DNA of 64,000 nt. Source: Mycolicibacter longobardus (lineage in GTDB: Bacteria > Actinomycetota > Actinomycetes > Mycobacteriales > Mycobacteriaceae). Below the pieces are notes generated by a model that ran no database searches, was not told the origin of the DNA, and saw only the letters and a program-made list of their open reading frames with translations. Below, one piece after another: positions 8,495 through 16,316 of the stretch; within the stretch, counting starts at the first letter, position 1; each line of letters begins with the position of its first letter. The stretch spans positions 222,568 through 286,567 of the forward strand of contig NZ_LQPG01000011.1 of the NCBI RefSeq assembly GCF_002102265.1. Reading direction: 5' to 3'. The position numbers and the translations under genes are program-made.

Positions 8495-8825
8495 ATCGCA
8501 GGCCAGCGGCGGTCAGGCGGGCGTTGGTCGCGCCTGCTGCCCGCGGCGTCTCGATGCGGCGAGGAGCGAGGACAGTCCTGGCTTGTCGTGGTGCCAGGAT
8601 GCCGTGGCCGTTGAGATGTACAGCGCTCGTCGTCGTGTGCAAGCTTGTGTGGCGGCGGACGGAGGGCGAAGCGTAGCGAGCGGCGCGGACGGGAGCGCCA
8701 GCGGACGGGAGCAGAGGGAGTGTAGCGAAGCCCGCAGGTAGCCGCCGGTTCCTCGCGGGCTATGGCGGCCCGGGCTCCGCTGAGCATCAGTTGCGGGTCT
8801 GCGCCATGGCGATGGGACTCGTAGG
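8495..8825. other. non-coding junction, no recognisable gene
   Basis: No frame here gives a credible protein. The stretch holds three near-copies of GCGGACGG(G)AG at 8655-8664, 8685-8695 and 8701-8711, each followed by AGC/AGG-rich sequence including repeated GTAGCGA. The left end of the integrative element probably lies in or near here, because the first element gene starts at 8826, but I could not define an attachment site. Confidence 0.4.
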
Positions 8826-9371
8826 ATGGCGGTTGTGAGCGGGATGCTGGCGCAGCGTGCACGGCGAGAGGCCGAGACGCGACTGGTGGGGCAGCTGCGG
8901 CGGTTGGCGCATGTGCGGGGTGTCGCGACGACTGCCGAGCGGCTGAGTCGGCGGTTCGATGCCCAGACAGCGGACTCTTTGGTGGCAGCGGCGTGGCTGC
9001 ACGATATCGGCTACGCACCGTCGTTGCGCCGGACCGGGTTTCATCCGCTCGATGGCGCAGAGTTTGCCCGGGCGGCGGGTTTTCGGGAGCTGGTCGCCTC
9101 CCTGGTGGCGTTCCATACTGGGGCGCACGCGGAAGCTGCCGAGCGCGGCTTGTCAGGTTTAGCGGCGTTCAGCGATCCGCCCAGCGATGTTCTGGATGTG
9201 TTGACCTTTTGCGATCTGACGACCGGGCCGGACGGGGCGCCGGTATCACCGCGAGATCGATTGATCGAGGTGTTGGGCCGCTATGGACCCGAGGACCCGG
9301 TGCACCGCGCGGTCGACGCGGGGCGCGACGAACTGTTGGCGGCGGTCCGACGGGTACGCGATTGGCTGTAA
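8826..9371 (+). CDS. HD-domain putative phosphohydrolase
   Basis: This 181-aa protein has a compact HD domain. An early His sits in LRRLAHVRGVA, the paired metal ligands are in AAWLHDIGY (residues about 58-61), and a distal Asp lies in LTFCDLTTGPDG. HD proteins of this size are usually metal-dependent nucleotide or phosphomonoester hydrolases. An in-frame GTG at 8835 is an alternative start. It is divergent from the neighbouring NUDIX/regulator pair (convergent ends at 9371 and 9382). Genes like this are common AICE cargo. A role in nucleotide-signal turnover is inference. Confidence 0.78.
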   Translation: MAVVSGMLAQRARREAETRLVGQLRRLAHVRGVATTAERLSRRFDAQTADSLVAAAWLHDIGYAPSLRRTGFHPLDGAEFARAAGFRELVASLVAFHTGAHAEAAERGLSGLAAFSDPPSDVLDVLTFCDLTTGPDGAPVSPRDRLIEVLGRYGPEDPVHRAVDAGRDELLAAVRRVRDWL

Positions 9372-9381
9372 ACCCAGCCGG

Positions 9382-9849
9382 TTAGCCGAGGTAGGGGCTG
9401 TCGCGGTGTTGCAGGTAGTGCTCGATGCGCAGTCGCATCGACGGGTGCATGTCCAGATTGGGGATGTCGTCGGGATCGGTCCAGGCGATGTCGGTGCTTT
9501 CGTGATCGATGGCCAGGGTACCGCCGAGAACCTTGGTGGTGAAGGACAGAGAGAACTGTTGGCGGACTTCGCCATCGGTGAACGCGACGACATGCTGCGG
9601 GTTGGTGTAGACACCGACAAGGCCGGTGACTTCAATGTCGAGCCCGGTTTCCTCTTTGACTTCCCGGACGGCGGTGTCGGCAATCGTTTCGCCGATGTCG
9701 TGTCCGCCGCCGGGTAGCGCCCACAGGGTGTTGTCGCGGCGTTTGATCAGCAGGATACGACCCTGTTCGTCGGTGACGATGGCCGAGGCTGACGGAACGA
9801 CGCTGTTGGGCAGCGGGGCGTTGGGGTCGTTGTAGTAGTCGGTTCGCAT
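9382..9849 (-). CDS. NUDIX hydrolase
   Basis: This 155-aa protein contains a complete Nudix box, GGHDIGETIADTAVREVKEE followed by TGL, preceded by LWALPGG. It hydrolyses a nucleoside diphosphate linked to another moiety; the substrate is not readable. The gene lies 5 nt downstream of the HTH regulator gene on the same strand, so the two form an operon. In pSAM2 the immunity factor Pif, which blocks redundant transfer between element-carrying cells, is also a Nudix protein. Position and family make this a reasonable Pif counterpart (inference). Confidence 0.88.
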   Translation of the reverse strand: MRTDYYNDPNAPLPNSVVPSASAIVTDEQGRILLIKRRDNTLWALPGGGHDIGETIADTAVREVKEETGLDIEVTGLVGVYTNPQHVVAFTDGEVRQQFSLSFTTKVLGGTLAIDHESTDIAWTDPDDIPNLDMHPSMRLRIEHYLQHRDSPYLG

Positions 9850-9854
9850 AGGGT

Positions 9855-10673
9855 TCAGCCTTTCGCGCTGAGCGGTCTGGCGCGATCCCAGACCTGGGTG
9901 AAAGCGTCTTCGAGGGTGGCCCAGAGCCGTGGTTCGTGGTGGCGCGACAGCACAAGCACGGGGTTGTTGCGCCCGGGTGAGCCGTAGATGTGGAAGTTGA
10001 CGATCATGGCGTCGTCGACCCGGAAGATCGACGTGTAGAGCGTGGTGTCGTGGGTGCGGATATCCAGCCCCGGGGTATCGGCATGCGGGGCGAGCAACTC
10101 CACGGACGTGCGGCAGCGGGCGATGACGGCCTCGCCGATGCCTTCCTCCTTGCCGCGCAGGATCGTGGTGGCAGTGTCAGGATCCCCGACGAGAAACCGC
10201 ACCGCCACACCGCGGGCGGCGGCGTCGAGCAGAATGTCGAGGAAGCCGTCGAGGGTGTCAAACAGGAACGTGGCCGCCAGGACGAGGATGTCGATGCCGG
10301 TGGTGGCGTCGCCGAAATGCTGCTGCCACGTCGTGATCGGCAGCTGGGTGCGGCTGGCATACAGCGTCGCGGTGAACGGACCACCCAGCGACGTCGTCGC
10401 CAGCGCGCTCGCGGTAGGGGCAGGATACTGGTTGGGCCACAGGTTGTGCGGTGTGCAGCCAAGCAGCTTAGCGGCGCGGCGGGCGTTGTCCTCGCGGACG
10501 TTGTAGTCGATGTTGGCCAGCCAGCGGCGCACCGTCTTGATATCCACGCCCACCGCAGTGGCGAACCTCTGTGGGGAGAGTCCCTTGGCGTGCAGCCGTT
10601 GGGTGAGGCGATCGTTGGGGATCGTGGCGGCCTCGGCGTCGCCGTCCTGATCGCCCGTCGTCTCAGCGCACAT
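9855..10673 (-). CDS. XRE-type HTH regulator with C-terminal PLD-like/DUF5919-type domain
   Basis: This 272-aa protein has an N-terminal helix-turn-helix at about residues 20-75 (RLHAKGLSPQRFATAVGVD, then KTVRRWLAN) and a long C-terminal domain. The latter has TGIDILVLAATFLFD, GVAVRFLVGDPD, SIFRVDDAMIVNFHIYG and a final tail, resembling the degenerate phospholipase-D-like sensor found on AICE regulators. It likely represses element genes. It faces the SCO3933-traSA-rep-int operon across a 239-nt control region and is co-transcribed with the NUDIX gene. The domain name DUF5919 is from memory. Confidence 0.75.
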   Translation of the reverse strand: MCAETTGDQDGDAEAATIPNDRLTQRLHAKGLSPQRFATAVGVDIKTVRRWLANIDYNVREDNARRAAKLLGCTPHNLWPNQYPAPTASALATTSLGGPFTATLYASRTQLPITTWQQHFGDATTGIDILVLAATFLFDTLDGFLDILLDAAARGVAVRFLVGDPDTATTILRGKEEGIGEAVIARCRTSVELLAPHADTPGLDIRTHDTTLYTSIFRVDDAMIVNFHIYGSPGRNNPVLVLSRHHEPRLWATLEDAFTQVWDRARPLSAKG

Positions 10674-10912
10674 CTTTCCGTGTCATCCCTGTCCATCCTC
10701 AGCGCGTGGTTCCTAGTTTGCCATGCGACTGCCGCCGCCCCGCGGCGGTGATGCCCGTCCGATGCCCACGGGCATGTCCCTGTCGTGTCCGAAATGTCTG
10801 CGGCAGTGTCGGCAATGCCTGCCAACGTCCCTCGCTACGTCCGCGATGTCCACGTGAACTGAGCCCAGCGCCGCAACGGGCGCAAACAGATCACGAAAGG
10901 AACAGCGGGACA
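10674..10912. promoter_or_regulatory. divergent control region of the integrative element
   Basis: This region lies between the HTH regulator (minus) and the transfer operon (plus). It contains a perfect palindrome ATGCCC-AC-GGGCAT at 10762-10775, an adjacent half-site ATGCCC at 10751-10756, and at least six TGTCC/CGTCC pentamers between 10775 and 10855. The palindrome plus half-site is a good candidate operator for the neighbouring regulator. The iterated GTCC boxes could belong to the plasmid-like transfer (clt) or replication origin. The SD (AAAGGA, 10896-10901) precedes the ATG at 10913. Confidence 0.45.
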
Positions 10913-11257
10913 ATGCGTTTAAGAATCGACACATCAGGCACACGGTTCATCGTCACCCGAGCGGCCGAGCCGCGGCTGAACTTCGAGACCGGCAGCCCAA
11001 AAGTGGACACCGCCACCGGCGTGCCACTGTATGCCGCGCAGCTGTTGGCGTTGGATGACACCGGTGGTGAAGTGCTCAACGTCACCGTCGCCGGGGATCC
11101 GAAAGTGACAGTCACCCAACCTGTTTCAGTCGCGGGTCTGGTTGCTATCCCTTGGGCTCAAGGTGATCGCAGCGGCGTGGCGTTCCGTGCCGACGCCATC
11201 ACCCCCACCAACCCCGCGGCTGCGCCGAGCGATCAAGCGTCCCGCGCGCAGAAATAA
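10913..11257 (+). CDS. SCO3933-like small element protein
   Basis: From the ATG at 10913, behind AAAGGAAC, the product is 114 aa. The beta-rich sequence carries a middle GVPLYAAQLLALDDTGGEV and a late VAIPWAQGDRSGVAFRADAI, the pattern of the small SCO3933-type proteins encoded just upstream of ftsK/traSA in Streptomyces integrative elements. Longer reading-frame extensions upstream cross the control region and are unlikely. Its molecular function is unknown in the family; annotations call it regulatory. It is the first gene of the transfer/replication operon. Confidence 0.7.
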   Translation: MRLRIDTSGTRFIVTRAAEPRLNFETGSPKVDTATGVPLYAAQLLALDDTGGEVLNVTVAGDPKVTVTQPVSVAGLVAIPWAQGDRSGVAFRADAITPTNPAAAPSDQASRAQK

Positions 11258-11346
11258 CCCCATTTGCTGGGGCGCGGCGCTCGTGGGTGTCGCGCCCCAG
11301 CACGTGAGCTGCTATCGACCATTCACTCACCAGAGGGACGCCTGTC

Positions 11347-12780
11347 ATGGCATCAAACTACAAAAACAGCAAGAACTCTCAATCCAACGACGACGACTGG
11401 ATCACCGACCTCATCCTCTCACTGTTCAAAGCGGCCGGGTATCTGCTGTGGTGGGCGGTCCTGTTCCCGGCCATCAGCATCCCGATCATCGCCAGCGTGG
11501 CGATGGCCATTACCCATGGCTCACGCGCGGGTCTGATCATCGGTATTGCTTTCGCTGCCGCGTATGCGGGCTGGGCGTGGCTGGACCCGCGATCGTTTCA
11601 CGGATGGGTCACCGAGCCGGTGCGGCGGCGCTGGTTGACCTGGTCGCGCTACACCCGCACCTGGCAATCGGTGTGCACCCTGCACGGCCTGACCGCCACA
11701 CTTGGCGAACGCACCTTGGTGCCGACCTTGCAGTCGGTGCGCATCGGCAAGACGACCGACGTCCTGGCGCTGCGAGTGGTCACCGGCCACTCCCTGGCTG
11801 ATTGGCACAAGCAATCGGAGGCGCTAGCCGCCGCCTGGCGTGCCGACCGGATCGCCATCCGCGCGACCGCGCCCGGAGAGCTACGCATCACCCTGATGCG
11901 CGGCGACGTGCTGGCCGACCCGATTGCCCTGCCCATGCCCACGACGGCGACTGCGGTGGATGTGGGGTCGGTGCGGGTCGGGATCACCGAAACCCGCCAC
12001 TGGTGGCACCTACCTCTGCTTGGCCACCACCTGCTCGTGGCTGGCGCGACCGGCGCGGGGAAAGGTTCAGTGTTGTGGTCACTGATCGCTGGCCTCGCCC
12101 CCGCCGTGAAAACCGGACAAGTGCGGCTCTGCGTCATCGACCCGAAAGGCGGCATGGAACTGGGCGCCGGAGCACCCATGTTCACGGTGTTCACCCACGA
12201 CGCCACTGGCACCACCCTGTACCTGCTGCGGCAACTAGTGGAGGTGATGCACGCCCGCGCCAATCGGTTACGGGGCAAGACGCGCATGCACACCCCGACT
12301 CCGACTGAGCCGTTATTCGTGGTGGTGATCGATGAGATCGCCGCGCTGACTGCGTATGTGACCGACCGCAAGGTGCGCAGCGAAATTGAACAGCTGTTGG
12401 GCCTGCTGCTCTCCCAAGGCCGGGCCGTCGGCATTTCGGTGGTGGCAGCGGTGCAAGATCCGGCCAAAGACACCCTGCCGGTGCGGCAGCTGTTTACCGT
12501 GCGAATCGGGTTGCGGTTGACCGAAGCCACCCAAACCACCATGGTTTTGGGCCAGGGCGCCCGCGACGCGGGGGCCGACTGCGATCACATCCCCGACACC
12601 ACTCCCGGTGTGGGCTACATGATGATCGATGGCACGGCCCAACCGGTGCGGGTACGGGCATTTCACGTCGCCGACCACGACATCGCCACTCTGGCAGCAC
12701 GATTCCGGCCACCTCGTGCCGCGACCCGAACCAACCAGTCCAACAGCGGGCGCACCGACACCGCCCGGGGTCAACGGTGA
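11347..12780 (+). CDS. TraSA/FtsK-SpoIIIE-type DNA translocase
   Basis: This 477-aa protein has two hydrophobic segments near residues 25-75 (around YLLWWAVLFPAISIPII and GLIIGIAFAAAYAGWAW) that would anchor it in the membrane. A cytoplasmic ATPase domain follows, with Walker A GATGAGKGS near 232-240 and Walker B VVIDEIAAL near 325-333. It contains the FtsK-type segments DPKGGMELG and LLLSQGRAVGISVVAAVQDP. In AICEs this single hexameric pump moves double-stranded element DNA between mycelia or cells. The stop overlaps the rep start by 4 nt (GTGA). It is shorter than cellular FtsK because the gamma domain region is reduced. Confidence 0.9.
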   Translation: MASNYKNSKNSQSNDDDWITDLILSLFKAAGYLLWWAVLFPAISIPIIASVAMAITHGSRAGLIIGIAFAAAYAGWAWLDPRSFHGWVTEPVRRRWLTWSRYTRTWQSVCTLHGLTATLGERTLVPTLQSVRIGKTTDVLALRVVTGHSLADWHKQSEALAAAWRADRIAIRATAPGELRITLMRGDVLADPIALPMPTTATAVDVGSVRVGITETRHWWHLPLLGHHLLVAGATGAGKGSVLWSLIAGLAPAVKTGQVRLCVIDPKGGMELGAGAPMFTVFTHDATGTTLYLLRQLVEVMHARANRLRGKTRMHTPTPTEPLFVVVIDEIAALTAYVTDRKVRSEIEQLLGLLLSQGRAVGISVVAAVQDPAKDTLPVRQLFTVRIGLRLTEATQTTMVLGQGARDAGADCDHIPDTTPGVGYMMIDGTAQPVRVRAFHVADHDIATLAARFRPPRAATRTNQSNSGRTDTARGQR

Positions 12781-14282
12781 CTACTGCAACGACAGCCCCC
12801 ACGCTGGTGTTGCCCGGGGTTCCCGGCTCGATCGACACCAATGCGGTGGTGGATCAGATGGTGCGCCGCGCGTCCTCGACGGGGTTCGAATCGTGGTGGC
12901 GGCGCGCGGAATCTGTTGGCTTCTGCGCCCACCCCATCCAACTCAGAGGTACCGACGAGATAGGCCGCGATCGGGTGGTGTGGACACGGTGCAACAACCG
13001 CCGCGCTCAGGTATGCCCATCGTGCTCAGACCTGTACGCCCGCGACACGTGGCAGCTCGTGCACGCTGGCACCGCCGGCGGCCACCACAACATCCCCGCA
13101 GCAGTGGCCGATCGTCCGCAGGTGTTCGTCACCCTCACCGCACCTAGCTACGGGCCTGTTCACGCCGCCGCGCGTGCAGGCGACAAGAAGCAGCGTGTGT
13201 GTCGCGACCACCACCACACTGGCGGCTACCGCCGTTGCCCGCATGGAAAACCACTGTGGTGCAGCACAACCCACGGCGAAGGTGATATCTATGCGGGACA
13301 GCCGATCTGCGCGGACTGCTACGACTACACCGGGCATGTCCTGTTCACATGGCACCTGCCCGAACTGTGGCGACGCTTCACCATCACCCTGCGACGCACA
13401 CTGCGCCGAGAGCTACGCGCTTCGGGCGCCGACCCGGATGCGGTGCAGGTCAGCTTCATCAAAGTCGTCGAACTGCAAGCCCGGCTCATCCCGCACATTC
13501 ATGCCCTGATCCGCCTCGACCCGCCCGACAGCGATGACTCTGGCGGTCATGACTGGCATGCGCCCCTTGCGGCAACCGAACTGGCCACCATCATCCAACA
13601 GGCCGTTCGAACCGTGGCCGTGACGGTCACCGACTCATCCTCAAATACAGCGACACGGGTGATCAGGTTCGGCACACAAGTCGACACCCAACCCATCGAC
13701 AACCGGCACGCCGGCACGGACGGCTCTGCTGTGCAGGAGGATTCACCACACGGCGGGGTTCTTCCAGGCCGCCGCGTAGCTCGCTACCTCGCGAAATACG
13801 TCACCAAATCCTTAGCTGACGTCGGGATCAGCGCGCGACGCATCTCCACCGAGGCCATCGCTGACCTCGATGTCTGCGACCACGTTCGGGCGATCCTGAC
13901 CGCCATCAGCCAACTCGCCGATAAGGGACTGGCCGGTGTCGGTCGGTGGCTGCACACCCTGGGCTACCGGGGCCACATCACCAGCAAATCCCGCCGCTAT
14001 TCCACCACGATGACCGCGCTGCGCGAACGTCGCGCGGCCTGGACCCGTGAACAACGTTTAAAAAGCACTGCGCACCAACATGATCTCGGCCTCGACTCCA
14101 CCGATGGCGATGATCTGGTGGCATGGGAATTCGATCGTGCCGGCCCCACCAGCCTCGGCGACCGGACCCTCATCTACTCCGCGGCCGTCCAACACATCCA
14201 CACCCGCCGCATCGGACTGATCGAAGTCCGTGGCCAAGCCCGCAATCAACAATGGGATCCGCCAGGGGGAAGCGATGGCTGA
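12777..14282 (+). CDS. RepSA-like rolling-circle (HUH) replication initiator
   Basis: This 501-aa protein has a Cys-rich N-terminal region (CNNRRAQVCPSCSDLY near residues 72-88, with further CxxC/H residues at about 140-185 suggesting zinc binding). HUH endonuclease motifs follow: motif 1 FVTLTAPSYG near 117, motif 2 HIHALIRLD near 240 supplying the metal-binding His pair, and motif 3 YLAKYVTKS near 338 with the catalytic Tyr/Lys. It would nick the element's double-strand origin and start replication of the excised circle. It is translationally coupled to traSA upstream and overlaps the following 65-aa ORF by 8 nt. Confidence 0.88.
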   Translation: MTTATTAPTLVLPGVPGSIDTNAVVDQMVRRASSTGFESWWRRAESVGFCAHPIQLRGTDEIGRDRVVWTRCNNRRAQVCPSCSDLYARDTWQLVHAGTAGGHHNIPAAVADRPQVFVTLTAPSYGPVHAAARAGDKKQRVCRDHHHTGGYRRCPHGKPLWCSTTHGEGDIYAGQPICADCYDYTGHVLFTWHLPELWRRFTITLRRTLRRELRASGADPDAVQVSFIKVVELQARLIPHIHALIRLDPPDSDDSGGHDWHAPLAATELATIIQQAVRTVAVTVTDSSSNTATRVIRFGTQVDTQPIDNRHAGTDGSAVQEDSPHGGVLPGRRVARYLAKYVTKSLADVGISARRISTEAIADLDVCDHVRAILTAISQLADKGLAGVGRWLHTLGYRGHITSKSRRYSTTMTALRERRAAWTREQRLKSTAHQHDLGLDSTDGDDLVAWEFDRAGPTSLGDRTLIYSAAVQHIHTRRIGLIEVRGQARNQQWDPPGGSDG

Positions 14283-14472
14283 CAGGTCCCGAGCAGCACG
14301 TGCTCGCTCCGGGTGTGACGCTCGTCCCGATGCGCCGACGGTGTCAGAGGGGGGTGTTGAAATTGTTGTGCCCAACCAATATCGACTTCCGTCCGAGGCC
14401 AACCGCGCGCTGGTACACGTGATAATGGCTGTGCGGGACCGGATGCTTGGATCAGGGAGGGGAGTGGCGTGA
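14275..14472 (+). CDS. small coupled ORF between rep and integrase (candidate recombination directionality factor)
   Basis: An ATG at 14275, inside the last codons of rep, opens a 65-aa frame whose TGA overlaps the GTG of the integrase gene as GTGA. Overlaps at both ends in a chain of coupled genes argue that it is translated. The product is basic, with a central VEIVVPNQYRLPSEANRAL and a C-terminal helix HVIMAVRDRMLG. No family is recognised. In AICEs this slot, between rep and int, usually holds the excisionase. Serine integrases need a directionality factor for excision, and those factors are small and unrelated to each other, so this is a positional candidate only. Confidence 0.55.
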   Translation: MADRSRAARARSGCDARPDAPTVSEGGVEIVVPNQYRLPSEANRALVHVIMAVRDRMLGSGRGVA

Positions 14473-16115
14473 GCCTGAGGTTCGCCTTCTATGGCCGAGT
14501 GAGCACGGAGGACGCTCAAGACCCGGAGGCGAGCCGCAGCTGGCAGAAGCGGCGTGCCATGGACCTGATCACTCCGCACGGCGGATTCATCGCCGCCGAC
14601 TACTTCGATGTGGGACAGAGCCGTTCACTGCCGTGGAAGCGCAGGCCAGAGGCGTCACGTCTGCTTGCTGATGTCGCTTGTCGGGACCGTAGCTTTGATG
14701 CCGTAGTGATTGGGGAACCCGCCCGTGCGTTCTACGGGCCGCAGTTCGCGCTCACCTTCCCTGTCCTCACGCACTACGGAGTTGGCCTGTGGGTACCCGA
14801 GGTCGGCGGAGCGGTCGATCCCGGCTCCGAGGCACACGACCTGGTGATGACTCTGTTCGGCGGCATGAGCAAGGGAGAGCGCGCTCGAATCCAAATGCGC
14901 GTCCGTACGGCGATGTCAGCACTCGCGCAGGACACCGCCAGATATCTCGGTGGTCGACCACCCTACGGTTACCGGCTCGTCGATGCCGGCCCGCATCCAA
15001 ACCCTGCCAAGGCCAATCTTGGGCAGCGGCTTCACCGCCTCGAACCCGACCCCGCGACATCTTCGGTCGTCGAGCGGATCTACCGCATGTACGCCGACGG
15101 AGCGGGCCTGCGCTATATCGCGCAACTGCTCACCGACGATGGTGTACCGTCACCGAGCCAGTACGACCCGGCACGGAATCGGCATCGTGACCCACGAGGA
15201 TGGTCCCATTCGGCGATCCGCGCGATACTCGACAACCCGGCGTACCGCGGTATCCGTGTTTGGGGCAAGCAGGAGAAATACGAGGTTCTGGTCAACCCCG
15301 ATGATGTCGCTGCGGGGTATGAGACTCGTATGCGGTGGCGTGATGAGGCCGACTGGATCGCACCAGAACGCCGCACGCATGAAGCGCTGATCCGTGACGA
15401 ACTAGCGCAGGCTGTCCGTCTTCGGATGCAGGCGCGGCGGGGTCCCGGTCTTGTTTGCAGCAGAGAGTCAACAGTGCCATATGCACTGCGTGGGCTGCTG
15501 TTCTGTGCCGCATGTGGACGGCGGATGCAGGGCGCTGCCCGCGTCGGGAAGCGAACAACACGCATCCTCTACCGTTGTGAGCTCGGTAAGTCGCGTTCGG
15601 TACCCGCGGACCTGAGTGATCACCCGCGCACCGTCTACCTCCGTGAAGATGAGGTGACTGCGCGACTTGACGAATGGATCGCCACCCTGGCCGATCCGGC
15701 CGACTTGGCACGCGGGCAAGACGCGGACCCGGTAGCAGGGGCTGGCTACGCGGCCTTGCAGCGCCAGCTCAGCGAGGCGAATGCGAAGGTTGCTGCTCTG
15801 GTTACCGCCGTGGAGTCTGGTGTGGCCGTTGAGGATTTGACTGTTGCATTGCGCCGCCGCACCGCCGAGCGCGACGAGCTGAAGGTCCGTCTTGAGCAAG
15901 CGGAGCGACCTCGCGTCATGACTGCCGCACAAATCAGCGAGTTGGTTGAGGAATTGGGCGGGCTGTCAGCAGTGCTTGGTGAGGCAACCGGGGCGGAACG
16001 CGCTCAGGTATACGCAAGCCTGGGCCTGCGCCTCGACTACGACCCGCATCTTCAGCGAGTCACGGCGACTGCCGACTTAAGTCGTGTCGCCGGACGTGTC
16101 CGAGGGGGGACTTGA
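14469..16115 (+). CDS. int: large serine recombinase (integrase)
   Basis: This 548-aa integrase has an N-terminal resolvase domain with the catalytic Ser at residue 12 in FYGRVSTED, GEPARAFYG and the arginine-rich GGMSKGERARIQMRVRTAM helix. A recombinase domain follows (GGRPPYGYR, WSHSAIRAILDNPAYRG), then a zinc ribbon (LLFCAACGRRMQG with a later Cys) and a C-terminal coiled-coil region at about residues 430-500 that governs synapsis. GTG start with GGGAGGGGAG upstream. The last six codons and the stop lie inside the tRNA-Leu gene (16097-16115 on the opposite strand), so the coding end was supplied by the attachment site. Confidence 0.93.
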   Translation: MSLRFAFYGRVSTEDAQDPEASRSWQKRRAMDLITPHGGFIAADYFDVGQSRSLPWKRRPEASRLLADVACRDRSFDAVVIGEPARAFYGPQFALTFPVLTHYGVGLWVPEVGGAVDPGSEAHDLVMTLFGGMSKGERARIQMRVRTAMSALAQDTARYLGGRPPYGYRLVDAGPHPNPAKANLGQRLHRLEPDPATSSVVERIYRMYADGAGLRYIAQLLTDDGVPSPSQYDPARNRHRDPRGWSHSAIRAILDNPAYRGIRVWGKQEKYEVLVNPDDVAAGYETRMRWRDEADWIAPERRTHEALIRDELAQAVRLRMQARRGPGLVCSRESTVPYALRGLLFCAACGRRMQGAARVGKRTTRILYRCELGKSRSVPADLSDHPRTVYLREDEVTARLDEWIATLADPADLARGQDADPVAGAGYAALQRQLSEANAKVAALVTAVESGVAVEDLTVALRRRTAERDELKVRLEQAERPRVMTAAQISELVEELGGLSAVLGEATGAERAQVYASLGLRLDYDPHLQRVTATADLSRVAGRVRGGT

Positions 16116-16182
16116 ACCCCCACGCCCGTTAATAGGGCACTAGCACCTCAAGCTAGCGCGTCTGCCATTCCGCCACTCGGAC
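16097..16182 (-). tRNA. tRNA-Leu (GAG)
   Basis: Read on the minus strand, the acceptor stem GTCCGAG (5', 16182-16176) pairs with CTCGGAC (16104-16098), with discriminator A at 16097. The anticodon stem is CTAGC/GCTAG with loop TTGAGGT, giving anticodon GAG. A variable arm (CCCTATTAACGGG) and a T-arm (GGGGGTTCAAGTCCCCC) are present, as expected for a class II tRNA-Leu. CCA is not encoded. The integrase gene overlaps the 3' 19 nt on the other strand; the tRNA sequence stays intact. Confidence 0.97.
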
Positions 16183-16316
16183 CAACCCGGCTCGGCCGGG
16201 CAGCTAAGGCTAACGGATGCTGATCGCCGGACCCAAACCCAGCCCGTGCGGCGCCATGCGATGGGCCGCAAAAGCCACTCGGAAGGGACTGGGAGGCAAG
16301 TGGTAGTAAAGAAACT

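Larger units (their letters stand above)
8650..16115 (+). mobile_element. actinobacterial integrative and conjugative element (AICE) at tRNA-Leu, serine-integrase type
   Basis: Content and order match the AICE core of Streptomyces-type elements such as pSAM2: accessory HD and NUDIX genes, an HTH regulator, an SCO3933-like small gene, an FtsK/SpoIIIE-like TraSA translocase, a RepSA-like HUH replication protein and an integrase. The right end is at the 3' end of tRNA-Leu(GAG). pSAM2 uses a tyrosine integrase and Xis; this element has a large serine recombinase instead. There is no relaxase or type IV secretion apparatus, as expected for AICEs, which transfer double-stranded DNA through TraSA. 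The left boundary is approximate. Confidence 0.8.

Noticed and set aside
8391..8741. Plus-strand open frame of 116 codons near the IS remnant
   Set aside because: It runs antisense to the transposase fragment and then through non-coding junction sequence; composition is not protein-like.
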